This document shows, one piece after another, positions 57,400 to 64,000 of a stretch of 64,000 bases of DNA; the first letter of the stretch is position 1; each line of letters starts with the position of its first letter. This DNA is from Streptomyces carminius. Lineage in GTDB: Bacteria > Actinomycetota > Actinomycetes > Streptomycetales > Streptomycetaceae. The stretch covers positions 41,820 to 105,819 of the forward strand of contig NZ_PGGW01000022.1 of NCBI RefSeq assembly GCF_002794255.1, given 5' to 3'. Under the pieces are notes generated by a model, which worked only from the letters and a program-made list of their open reading frames with translations, made no database searches and was not told the origin of the DNA. Both the position numbers and the translations under genes were made by a program.

Positions 57400-57831
57400 A
57401 TGGGAACCTGGGGACCGGGGCCGTTTGACAGTGACACTGCGGAAGACTACCTGGACGAACTGGAGGAAAAGTCTGCGTCCGGGCGGCTCGTAGCCGTCAC
57501 GACAACATTCCGCGCAACAACCGAAGATGGTACCTCCTCGGAAATTCTTCCAGAGGAGGTGATAGCAGCCGCTGCGGTCGTTGCCGCCAACCTTCCGGCT
57601 GGCGCTTCCTTGGAATGGAGTGAGGATTACTCGGACGTTACTGATTGGCTGCCGAAACCAGTCGATCCGATCCTCGCTTCTTCTGCAATGCGGGCGCTGG
57701 AGAACGTCTTCTCGGAGAATGAATCATTCTGGCGGAGTTGGGTGAATGCGGAAGAGAGGGAAGAGGCGCGAGCAGAGTTGGATCGCGTGAAGGCGCTGTT
57801 GCGATCCGCCTATGGCGGTGGGTCGCGATAG
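57400..57831 (+). CDS. DUF4259 protein, probable immunity to the GIY-YIG toxin
   Basis: 143-residue cytoplasmic acidic protein starting MGTWGPGPFDSDTAEDYLDE, the DUF4259 signature (G-x-W-G-x-G-x-F-x-x-D). DUF4259 genes are frequent next to polymorphic toxins. It begins 19 bases after the RHS stop and shares the lower GC content of the toxin tip, which supports the immunity role. No membrane segment or signal. It ends at a strong terminator. Confidence 0.83.
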   Translation: MGTWGPGPFDSDTAEDYLDELEEKSASGRLVAVTTTFRATTEDGTSSEILPEEVIAAAAVVAANLPAGASLEWSEDYSDVTDWLPKPVDPILASSAMRALENVFSENESFWRSWVNAEEREEARAELDRVKALLRSAYGGGSR

Positions 57832-57935
57832 ATCTCGGTCCCCTACGGACCAGGCAGGTGAATTCACGTTCGCGAATTCTGGTGGCAAGGGTTGTCCGAT
57901 TTGGCGGGATCGCTCCGCGCTGACGGCAGTAGTTG

Positions 57936-57980
57936 ACGGCAACGGCGGCGAACACCATTGGTGTTCGCCGCCGTTGCCGT
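57936..57980. terminator. Bidirectional terminator after DUF4259
   Basis: Perfect 20-bp inverted repeat (57936-57955 with 57961-57980) and the 5-base loop CATTG. It lies between convergent units. Confidence 0.92.
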
Positions 57981-57988
57981 GCGCGGGG

Positions 57989-58535
57989 TCAGGGGCGGTT
58001 GAGGGCGTCGCCGAGGGCGGTCATGGCGTCGCGCTGGAGGCGGAGTCGGACGTGGGCGTAGACGGTGGCGGTGACGCCGATGTGGGCGTGGCCGAGAAGT
58101 TCCTTGATCAAGACGAGGTCGACGCCCTGTTCCAGGAGCAGGGTGGCGGTGGGGTAACGGAGGCCGTGGAAGCGGATGCGGCGGAGGCCGACCTTACGAA
58201 GGAGCGTGGTGAAGGCGCGGGTGAGGTTGGTCGGGTCGATTGTTTTTCCCTGGAGAGTGGTGAACACGTGCCCGCTGTGCTGCCACGCGGCGCCTGCGGC
58301 TTCCCGCTCGCGCTGCTGCCGTTCGCGGTGGAGCTTCAGCGACTGGACGCGGCGGGTAGGCAGGGCGATGCGGCGCTCGGAAGCCCGGGTCTTGGTGGGG
58401 AGCGTGGTGAGCCCGTCTGTGCTGGTGCGCTGCAAGGTGCGACGGATGGCGGCGGTGTCCGTGCCGAGGTCGAGGTCTTCCCAATGGAGGCTGAGGAGTT
58501 CGCCCTTGCGGAGTCCGGTGTGGGGCAAGGTCCGC
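57989..58535 (-). pseudogene. Tyrosine integrase, C-terminal fragment
   Basis: About 180 residues match only the catalytic C-terminus of phage/ICE-type tyrosine recombinases: HTGLRKGELLSLHWEDLDL (catalytic Arg), FHGLRYPTATLLLEQG (H-x-x-R, but the usual following His is Tyr) and ELLGHAHIGVTATVYAHV (final His and Tyr). The SAM-like DNA-binding N-terminus and the start are missing; homology stops within about ten bases of the sulfotransferase stop codon at 58539, so a deletion or insertion fused the two. Probably a remnant of an integrated element. No attachment site or tRNA was found. Confidence 0.8.
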
Positions 58536-58538
58536 CGT

Positions 58539-59507
58539 CTACCCCTCGTCGCGGGAGAGCCAGGTGCGCAGGTCGGCGGGGAGGCGCCGCATCGCCGCGC
58601 GGTACAGCGCCAGGTCCTCCTCGGTGACGACGCCGTGCCACTGCCCGCTGCGTCCCTTGTGGAAGAACTGGAAGGAGGAGACCACGGCACCGGTCGCGCC
58701 GTCGCCGAAGATCTGGCGCCGGTCGGCCCGCATGTCGGAGAAGGTGCACGCCTCCACCAGTTCCGGCCACAGGTCCTCGTCCACGGGGATGTCCAGGAAC
58801 GCGCTGACGCGGCGCATCTGCCCGTCGAGGTCGTCCAGCATGTCCTGGTAGTGCAGGAGGAGGACGTTGGGCTCGTCCCGGTGGTGCCACCAGGACTCCA
58901 GGTGGTGGGTGGGCGAGTTGAACGGCCGGCCGTCGGACTCCCACGGGAAGGCGCTGCGGGTGAAGTAGGCGCGCCAGAACTCGCGGACGTCCTCGGGGAT
59001 CGCCGGATGCCCGGGGGTGTGGACGTCGTCACCGGCGGGCCCGGGCGGGAACGGGACCCGGCTGGTGCCCAGCGCGTGGTTGTGGGTGGAGAGCGCGGTG
59101 TCCCGCAGATCGCGCCCGACGACCAGGTACGACACCTCGGGGTGGACGGGCAGGGCGTCCATCGGCAGATGGGTCTTGATGAACCGCCGGTGCTCCTGCC
59201 CCTCCAGAAGCCCCAGCGTCTGCTCCAGGGGGACGAAGGCGCAGTCGAGCCAGGGGCTGACCTCCGCCAGCGGCCCCGGCAGCCGGGTGCTCCGGAAGAC
59301 CAGGACCGAGGCGATCCGCTGGGCCCAGGTGGTGCCGGCCTTGGCCGGGGTGGAGATCACGATGTCGCCGGGCCGCGGCCGGTAGCTGTCCCAGTAGGTG
59401 CTGTCCGTGAGGAAGCTCCGGTAGGTGCGCCGGGAGTCCGTCCGTGTGCCCGTGGCGTGATCCTCCGCCGCGTGCGCCGCTCCGCTCAGCAGCGCGATAT
59501 CGGCCAT
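58539..59507 (-). CDS. Sulfotransferase domain protein
   Basis: 322-residue enzyme of the PAPS-dependent cytosolic-type sulfotransferase family. The 5'-phosphosulfate loop STPAKAGTTWAQ lies at about 52-63 and the 3'-phosphate motif VVGRDLRDTALSTHNH at about 128-143. KTHLP near 114 and GVVTEEDLALYRAAM near the end fit the fold. It would transfer sulfate to a small alcohol, amine or lipid; the substrate is unknown. The ATG at 59507 is used, since longer upstream frames overlap the divergent DD-peptidase gene. The gene ends exactly where the integrase fragment begins. Confidence 0.88.
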   Translation of the reverse strand: MADIALLSGAAHAAEDHATGTRTDSRRTYRSFLTDSTYWDSYRPRPGDIVISTPAKAGTTWAQRIASVLVFRSTRLPGPLAEVSPWLDCAFVPLEQTLGLLEGQEHRRFIKTHLPMDALPVHPEVSYLVVGRDLRDTALSTHNHALGTSRVPFPPGPAGDDVHTPGHPAIPEDVREFWRAYFTRSAFPWESDGRPFNSPTHHLESWWHHRDEPNVLLLHYQDMLDDLDGQMRRVSAFLDIPVDEDLWPELVEACTFSDMRADRRQIFGDGATGAVVSSFQFFHKGRSGQWHGVVTEEDLALYRAAMRRLPADLRTWLSRDEG

Positions 59508-59631
59508 GGGCGGCCGCCGGGAGAACGGAGAGTTGTCCGAATCCGGGGCAACTCCCAGGACACGTCGGTGGTCTGACGGTCGGGATCCGCGGTGCGCGGG
59601 TCCCGACGACCACGATGACACGGAGTGTCCA

Positions 59632-60555
59632 TTGATACTGGGAACAAGGGGGGCCCGCCGGGCGGGGACGGTGGCACTGACCGCCGGAGCCGTCCTGGTG
59701 GCAGGGCCGCTGGTCGTTCCGGCGCAGGCGGCCGCCGGGCCGTCCGGAGTGGCGGCCAAGGGCGCCTTCCTGCTGGACAGCGGCCCCAACAAGGCACTGT
59801 GGGGCAAGAGCGCCGACACCAAACGGCAGATGGCCAGCACCACCAAGATCATGACCGCGGCGGTCGTCCTCACCACCAAGGGCGTCGACCTCAACCGCAA
59901 GGTCACGGTCAAGAAGGCCTACCGTGACTACGTCGCCAAGAACGGCGCCAGCACCGCCGACCTGAAGACCGGCGACAAGCTCACCGTGCGGCAGCTGCTG
60001 TACGGCATGATGCTGCCCTCCGGCTGTGACGCGGCGTACGCGCTGGCGGACACCTACGGCAGCGGCAGCACCACGGCGGCCCGCACGAAGTCGTTCATCT
60101 CGAAGATGAACAAGAAGGCCGCCGACCTGGGGATGAAGAACACGAAGTTCGACTCCTTCGACGGCATCTCCAAGGCGGGCAAGAACCAGTCGACCCCGCG
60201 CGACCTGGCGAAGCTGGCCCGGCACGCGATGGCCAACAGCACGTTCAAGACGGTGGTCAAGGCACCCAAGACCGTGCAGAAGGCCACCAACGGGCGCACG
60301 TACACCTGGTACAACACCAACACACTGCTCGGTTCCTACAAGGGTGTGGTCGGCATCAAGACGGGCACCGGCACCAAGGCGGGGCCCTGCCTGGTCTTCG
60401 CGGCGACGCGTGACAAGCGCACGGTCGTCGGGGTCGTGCTCAACAGCTCCAAGCGCTACCCGGACGCGACGAAGATGCTCGACTGGGCCTTCAAGCAGAA
60501 GAAGGCCAGCAAGGTGACCCTGCGCCGGCTGCCGCAGGACGCGCAGCGGGACTGA
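59632..60555 (+). CDS. Penicillin-binding DD-peptidase, Streptomyces K15 type (S11)
   Basis: 307-residue exported serine DD-peptidase acting on peptidoglycan stem peptides. A signal peptide (RRAGTVALTAGAVLVAGPL, cleaved after AQA) precedes the catalytic motifs STTK at 69-72, SGC at 130-132 and KTGTGT at 243-248. The SGC triad in place of SxN is known from the Streptomyces K15 DD-transpeptidase, so it is not a defect. The TTG at 59632 has GGAG 6 bases upstream and opens directly on the signal peptide; an ATG at 59506 overlaps the divergent sulfotransferase start and is unlikely. Confidence 0.9.
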   Translation: MILGTRGARRAGTVALTAGAVLVAGPLVVPAQAAAGPSGVAAKGAFLLDSGPNKALWGKSADTKRQMASTTKIMTAAVVLTTKGVDLNRKVTVKKAYRDYVAKNGASTADLKTGDKLTVRQLLYGMMLPSGCDAAYALADTYGSGSTTAARTKSFISKMNKKAADLGMKNTKFDSFDGISKAGKNQSTPRDLAKLARHAMANSTFKTVVKAPKTVQKATNGRTYTWYNTNTLLGSYKGVVGIKTGTGTKAGPCLVFAATRDKRTVVGVVLNSSKRYPDATKMLDWAFKQKKASKVTLRRLPQDAQRD

Positions 60556-60574
60556 CGGGGAGAACCCGGCTCCA

Positions 60575-60605
60575 CGGGACCCGGCCGCCGAGCGGCCGGG
60601 TCCCG
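60575..60605. terminator. Hairpin between convergent genes
   Basis: Perfect 14-bp stem CGGGACCCGGCCGC/GCGGCCGGGTCCCG with a 3-base loop, 19 bases after the DD-peptidase stop and just before the convergent gene end. Serves both strands. Confidence 0.85.
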
Positions 60606-60613
60606 CACGGGCG

Positions 60614-61462
60614 TCAGCCGCCGACCGCCGCCCGGGCCTGCTCCTGGCCGCGGTCGAGGAGGCGGGCGAAGGCGAAGTCGGCGCCGTCGCGGCCGGTTCG
60701 GCGGGCGGCCTCGTCGGAGGCGGTGACGCTTCTGCCGTCGGTGTGGCCGGAGATGGTGAAGTACGCGTAGCGGCCCAGCGCGTTGGCCGAGGTGTGGCAG
60801 GTGACGCCGCCCCGGCAGAAGGTGGGGACGCCCGCGCCGGGCAGCGAGGCGACGTTCGGCTCGGCCTGCTCCTTCGCCTTCCGCGCGGCCTCGTCGCTGC
60901 CGAAGACGGCGACGCCGACGGTGACCGCGAGCCCGTCGCGCTCGTACGTCACCCGGATCAGCTCGCGGCAGCCGTTGTTCGCCAGCACCGTCCCGAGCGC
61001 GCCCTGGGTGCCGGCGGCGCAGCTCTTCGTGGTGGCCGTGGCGCCCTTGGCGTACGTCCGGTCGTTGACCTTCATCGAGTCGCCGGGGAACAGCGTCCCG
61101 GCGCCGAGCGGCGCCTTGTCCTTCGCCGGGTCGGAGAGGAACTCCCGCGGATCCGGTGGCGGGGGAGGGGGCTCCGAGGAGAAGCTCGGCTCCGGCTGCT
61201 CCGGGCTGGGCGGCAGGCTCCCGGCGGACGGCAGCGCCCCCGAGGGCCGGTCGGACGTCCCGGTGCCGGAACCGTCCTCGCTGATCACGGCCGTCGCGAC
61301 GATCGCCGCGACGACCGCCGTGGCCACCGCGCCGCCGCCGATCAGCAGCCAGCGCCGCCGACGCGCGCGGGTGCGCTCGGCCCGCTCGGCCAGCGCGTCC
61401 CAGTCCGGTGCGGACGGCCCCCCTCCCGGGCCCCAGCCCGGTCCCCCCTGCCCAAAACTCAT
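60614..61462 (-). CDS. Single-pass membrane protein of unknown function
   Basis: 282 residues. A Gly/Pro-rich cytoplasmic N-terminus with a basic RTRARRRR stop is followed by one membrane helix (WLLIGGGAVATAVVAAIVAT, about 38-57). A Pro/Ser linker runs to about 110. The extracellular domain has four Cys (KSCAAG, NGCREL, TFCRGGVTC) that may form disulfides. The architecture is common in actinobacterial membrane-anchored proteins; I do not recognise a family. It is convergent with the DD-peptidase gene and divergent from the ABC-F gene. Confidence 0.78.
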   Translation of the reverse strand: MSFGQGGPGWGPGGGPSAPDWDALAERAERTRARRRRWLLIGGGAVATAVVAAIVATAVISEDGSGTGTSDRPSGALPSAGSLPPSPEQPEPSFSSEPPPPPPDPREFLSDPAKDKAPLGAGTLFPGDSMKVNDRTYAKGATATTKSCAAGTQGALGTVLANNGCRELIRVTYERDGLAVTVGVAVFGSDEAARKAKEQAEPNVASLPGAGVPTFCRGGVTCHTSANALGRYAYFTISGHTDGRSVTASDEAARRTGRDGADFAFARLLDRGQEQARAAVGG

Positions 61463-61515
61463 GGGCGCATCATATTCGCTTGCCCGCCCGCCGGACGCGC
61501 GTCAGAGTCGGGCCC

Positions 61516-63135
61516 ATGGGACATGTCGAGGCGGCGCATCTGGAGTACCACCTTCCGGACGGGAGGCCGCTGCTCGGCGATGTCTCGTTCCGGGTGGGCG
61601 AGGGCGCCTCGGTGGCGCTGGTGGGCGCCAACGGCGCCGGGAAGACCACCCTGCTCAGGCTGATCGCGGGGGAGCTGACACCGCACGGCGGCACGGTGAC
61701 GGTCGGCGGCGGGCTCGGTGTGATGCCGCAGTTCGTGGGCTCGGTGCGGGACGAGCGGACCGTGCGCGACCTGCTGGTCTCGGTGGCGCAGCCACGCGTC
61801 CGGCAGGCCGCGGCGGCGGTGGACGAGGCCGAGCACGCGATCATGACGACCGACGACGAGGCCGCGCAGATGGCGTACGCGCAGGCGCTGGCCGACTGGG
61901 CCGAGGCGGGCGGCTACGAGGCCGAGACCGTCTGGGACATGTGTACCACCGCCGCGCTGGGCGTGCCGTACGACAAGGCGCAGTGGCGCAAGGTGCGCAC
62001 CCTCTCCGGAGGTGAGCAGAAACGGCTGGTCCTGGAGGTCCTGTTGCGCGGCCCGGACGAGGTGCTGCTGCTGGACGAGCCGGACAACTACCTCGACGTC
62101 CCCGGCAAGCGCTGGCTGGAGGAGCGGCTGGACGAGACCCGCAAGACGGTCCTGTTCGTCTCCCACGACCGTGAACTGCTGGCCCGGGCGGCACGGAAGA
62201 TCATCAGTGTGGAGCCGGGCCCGGCCGGATCCGACGTGTGGGTGCACGGCGGCGGCTTCGCCACGTACCACCAGGCGCGCAGGGAGCGCTTCGAGCGCTT
62301 CGAGGAACTGCGGCGCCGCTGGGACGAGCAGCACGCCAAGCTGAAGCAGCTGGTGAACACCCTCAAGCAGAAGGCCGCCTACAACGACGGGCTGGCCTCC
62401 CGGCTCCAGGCGGCCCGCACCCGGCTGCGGAAGTTCGAGGAGGCGGGTCCGCCGCAGGAGCCGCCGCGTGAGCAGGACATCCGGATGCGGCTGCGCGGCG
62501 GGCGCACCGGGGTGCGGGCCGTCACCTGCGCCGGGCTGGAGCTGACCGGGCTGATGAAGCCGTTCGACCTGGAGGTCTTCTACGGGGAGCGGGTCGCGGT
62601 GCTGGGGTCGAACGGGTCGGGGAAGTCGCATTTCCTGCGGTTGCTTGCCGGTGGTGACGTCGCCCACACGGGTCAGTGGAAGCTGGGCGCCCGGGTGGTG
62701 CCCGGCCACTTCGCGCAGACGCACGCACATCCGGAGCTGGAAGGCCGCACGCTGCTGGACGTGCTGTGGACCGAGCACGCGAAGGACCGGGGCGCGGCGA
62801 TGTCCGCGCTGCGCCGCTACGAGCTGGACCGGCAGGCCGAGCAGCCCTTCGGGAAGCTGTCCGGCGGGCAGCAGGCCCGATTCCAGATCCTGCTGCTGGA
62901 GCTGGCCGGATCGACGGCCCTGCTGCTGGACGAGCCGACCGACAACCTGGACCTGGAGAGCGCGGAGGCGCTCCAGCGGGGCCTGGAGGCGTACGACGGG
63001 ACGGTGCTGGCGGTGACGCACGACCGCTGGTTCGCGCGCTCCTTCGACCGGTTCCTGGTCTTCGGTGCGGACGGGCGGGTGCGGGAGGTGCCGGAGCCGG
63101 TCTGGGAGGAGGGGCGGGTGGTGCGGGCGCGCTGA
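61516..63135 (+). CDS. ABC-F family ATPase
   Basis: 539-residue tandem-ATPase protein without membrane segments. Walker A GANGAGKTT is at 37-45 and GSNGSGKSH near 365. The signatures are LSGGEQKRL and LSGGQQARFQ. The Walker B motifs are LLLDEPDNYLDV and LLLDEPTDNLDLE. A linker rich in charged residues (RFERFEELRRRWDEQHAKLK) joins the domains. ABC-F proteins act on the ribosome, relieving stalling or protecting against antibiotics. The ATG at 61516 begins the homologous part, though the ribosome site is weak; longer in-frame extensions overlap the divergent gene. Resistance function cannot be concluded. Confidence 0.92.
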   Translation: MGHVEAAHLEYHLPDGRPLLGDVSFRVGEGASVALVGANGAGKTTLLRLIAGELTPHGGTVTVGGGLGVMPQFVGSVRDERTVRDLLVSVAQPRVRQAAAAVDEAEHAIMTTDDEAAQMAYAQALADWAEAGGYEAETVWDMCTTAALGVPYDKAQWRKVRTLSGGEQKRLVLEVLLRGPDEVLLLDEPDNYLDVPGKRWLEERLDETRKTVLFVSHDRELLARAARKIISVEPGPAGSDVWVHGGGFATYHQARRERFERFEELRRRWDEQHAKLKQLVNTLKQKAAYNDGLASRLQAARTRLRKFEEAGPPQEPPREQDIRMRLRGGRTGVRAVTCAGLELTGLMKPFDLEVFYGERVAVLGSNGSGKSHFLRLLAGGDVAHTGQWKLGARVVPGHFAQTHAHPELEGRTLLDVLWTEHAKDRGAAMSALRRYELDRQAEQPFGKLSGGQQARFQILLLELAGSTALLLDEPTDNLDLESAEALQRGLEAYDGTVLAVTHDRWFARSFDRFLVFGADGRVREVPEPVWEEGRVVRAR

Positions 63136-63170
63136 GGGGGTGCGGTTGCCGTGCTCGTGCTCGTGTCCGG

Positions 63171-63196
63171 GGTGCGGGTGCGGGTGCGGGTGCGGG
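63171..63196 (+). repeat. Short hexamer tandem repeat
   Basis: About four copies of GGTGCG in tandem directly before the left copy of the structured element, preceded by two to three GTGCTC units from 63151. It lies downstream of the ABC-F stop. No function assigned. Confidence 0.7.
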
Positions 63197-63365
63197 GGTC
63201 GGGGCCGGTCCGGGGCGGCCATTCCGGACGGTACGATTTACGGCCGTTGCCGTGCCACGTGTCCTGAGCCGCTCATTGGCCGCAAATCGTACTTGAGTGT
63301 CCGGAACGGCCGCCCCTCCCCGTCCCCTCCCGCCGTCGCCGGGTGCGCCATCGCCGTGCCTGCGG
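63196..63365 (-). repeat. Structured element, left copy
   Basis: About 170 bases that recur in inverted orientation at 63830-64000 with roughly 85% identity by eye. Read on the minus strand it begins with a G-run tract (reverse of 63313-63332). An 18-bp outer helix (arms 63298-63315 and 63212-63229) is followed by an internal loop ACTCAAG and a 14-bp inner helix (arms 63277-63290 and 63232-63245) capped by a variable loop. The minus-strand reading turns the A/C oppositions of the plus strand into G-U pairs. It could be a structured RNA, a palindromic mobile element or both. Confidence 0.7.
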
Positions 63366-63829
63366 TCCTCCACCCCCGCCGGCTCACACACGTCGGGTGA
63401 CACCCCGCCCTGCCCCGCGGCCGCACTGCCGGCCACTCGCCCCCGCACGTGAGGGCGGCCAGGACGTGCCGCTGCCGCGAGGCCGGCCGCCGGCCGTTCC
63501 CGTGAGGGTGATCAAGGCGCGTGCCGCTGTCGTGGGGTGCCGGTTGTTCGGCGGGGCCGTGGGGGTGGCCGGGGCGCTGCCCGCCCCCGGTGTGCAGGGG
63601 TGTACTCCCTGGTGGGACCGGGGTGGCCTGCGGGTGCGTCCGGAGCCGGGGCCGGTCCGTATCGGCTCCGGGCGGCCCTGTCGGGAGTGGGTTCGGTCCG
63701 GGGTGCGCGGCAGGCGGAGGAGGACATCCCGGGGACGGGTCCGGGGCTGCCTCTCCCGGGGGCGGGTTCGGCCCGGGGCTGTGGGGGGTGTGGTCGGAGG
63801 AGCACCCCGGGAGTGGGCCTGGTCTGGAG
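63366..63829. other. Spacer between the two structured elements
   Basis: About 464 bases, very GC-rich, with open frames on both strands that have no recognisable product and Pro/Arg/Gly compositions typical of chance frames. The two elements would be transcribed away from this spacer if they are RNAs in the orientation favoured by G-U pairing, so promoters could lie here. Confidence 0.45.
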
Positions 63830-64000
63830 CGCAGGCACGGCGGTGGTGCACCCGGCGACGGCGGGGAGGGGACGGGGAGGGGCGGCCGTTCCGGACACTC
63901 AAGCGTTATTTGCGGCCAATGAGTGGGTGACAGAACGTGACACGATCACGGCCGTAAATAATGCCGTCCGGAATGGTCGCCCCGGACCGGCCCCGACCCC
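63830..64000 (+). repeat. Structured element, right copy (may continue past window)
   Basis: Inverted copy of 63196-63365. The outer helix pairs 63879-63896 with 63966-63983 (18 bp, two G-U). The internal loop ACTCAAG is at 63897-63903. The inner helix pairs 63904-63917 with 63950-63963 (14 bp with two G-U). The terminal loop 63918-63949 differs from the left copy except for a shared AATGAG. A four-run G tract, GGGGAGGGGACGGGGAGGGG, occupies 63863-63882 at the 5' edge of the helix. Helix sequences differ from the left copy but still pair. Confidence 0.7.

Noticed and set aside
59506..59631. ATG at 59506 as start of the DD-peptidase
   Set aside because: It would start one base from the divergent sulfotransferase start and add a 42-residue non-signal extension; the TTG at 59632 opens directly on the signal peptide.
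60001..60030. SGC instead of SxN in the DD-peptidase taken as a lost catalytic residue
   Set aside because: The Streptomyces K15 DD-transpeptidase naturally has SGC, so this is family-typical.
63343..63930. Overlapping frames on both strands at the right end as protein genes
   Set aside because: Pro/Arg/Gly-rich products with no ribosome site or domain; they run across the structured elements and share sequence only because those repeat.
1..64000. CRISPR arrays, tRNA and rRNA genes
   Set aside because: No regularly spaced repeats with unique spacers and no cloverleaf or rRNA signatures were found by eye. tRNA genes could escape a manual reading, but none borders the integrase remnant.

Overview
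The window is a very GC-rich chromosomal segment that I assign to a streptomycete (genus Streptomyces or a close relative). The evidence is the codon bias, the actinobacterial ribosomal gene order, the XRE/DUF5753 plus DUF397 pair, a K15-type DD-peptidase and several streptomycete-typical families (DUF6879, NB-ARC/TPR proteins, HTH plus HATPase pairs). No tRNA, rRNA or CRISPR array was seen.

Layout. 1-3.05 kb: the end of the elongation-factor part of the str operon (fusA, truncated by the window edge, and tuf), closed by a strong terminator. 3.1-26.2 kb: an accessory block between tuf and the S10 operon. It holds a VapBC-like pair, an MmpS-like lipoprotein, a three-gene DUF6879/STAND NTPase cluster, a methyltransferase, a sulfotransferase-like gene, a second PIN toxin-antitoxin pair, an HTH protein and an anti-sigma-type ATPase, an oxidoreductase, and two polymorphic-toxin loci. 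The first toxin locus is a WXG100-like partner, a T7SS-type toxin with an RNase A-like tip, a CdiI-like immunity gene and a frameshifted small gene. The second is an RHS/YD-repeat toxin with a deaminase-like tip and a putative immunity gene. A PASTA-like lipoprotein and an XRE/DUF397 pair lie between them.

26.8-44.9 kb: the S10, spc and alpha operons in classical order (rpsJ to rplO, secY, adk, map, infA, rpmJ, rpsM, rpsK, rpsD, rpoA, rplQ, truA). Many junctions are TGATG or TAATG overlaps, and a few hairpins probably set subunit ratios. 45.1-57.8 kb: a secreted giant-protein cluster with an FG-GAP protein, a LamG protein, a 2304-residue RHS protein ending in a Hint self-cleavage domain and a GIY-YIG nuclease, and a DUF4259 putative immunity protein. 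58-63.1 kb: an integrase fragment abutting a sulfotransferase gene, a K15-type DD-peptidase, a membrane-anchored protein and an ABC-F ATPase.

63.2-64 kb: no protein gene is convincing, but two roughly 170-bp copies of one structured element lie in inverted orientation about 460 bp apart. Each can fold into a two-helix hairpin, helix substitutions between copies preserve pairing, and the A/C oppositions of one strand become G-U pairs on the other. Each is preceded by a G-quadruplex-like tract. I regard this as the most likely undescribed item in the window; the toxin tips and the STAND cluster come next.
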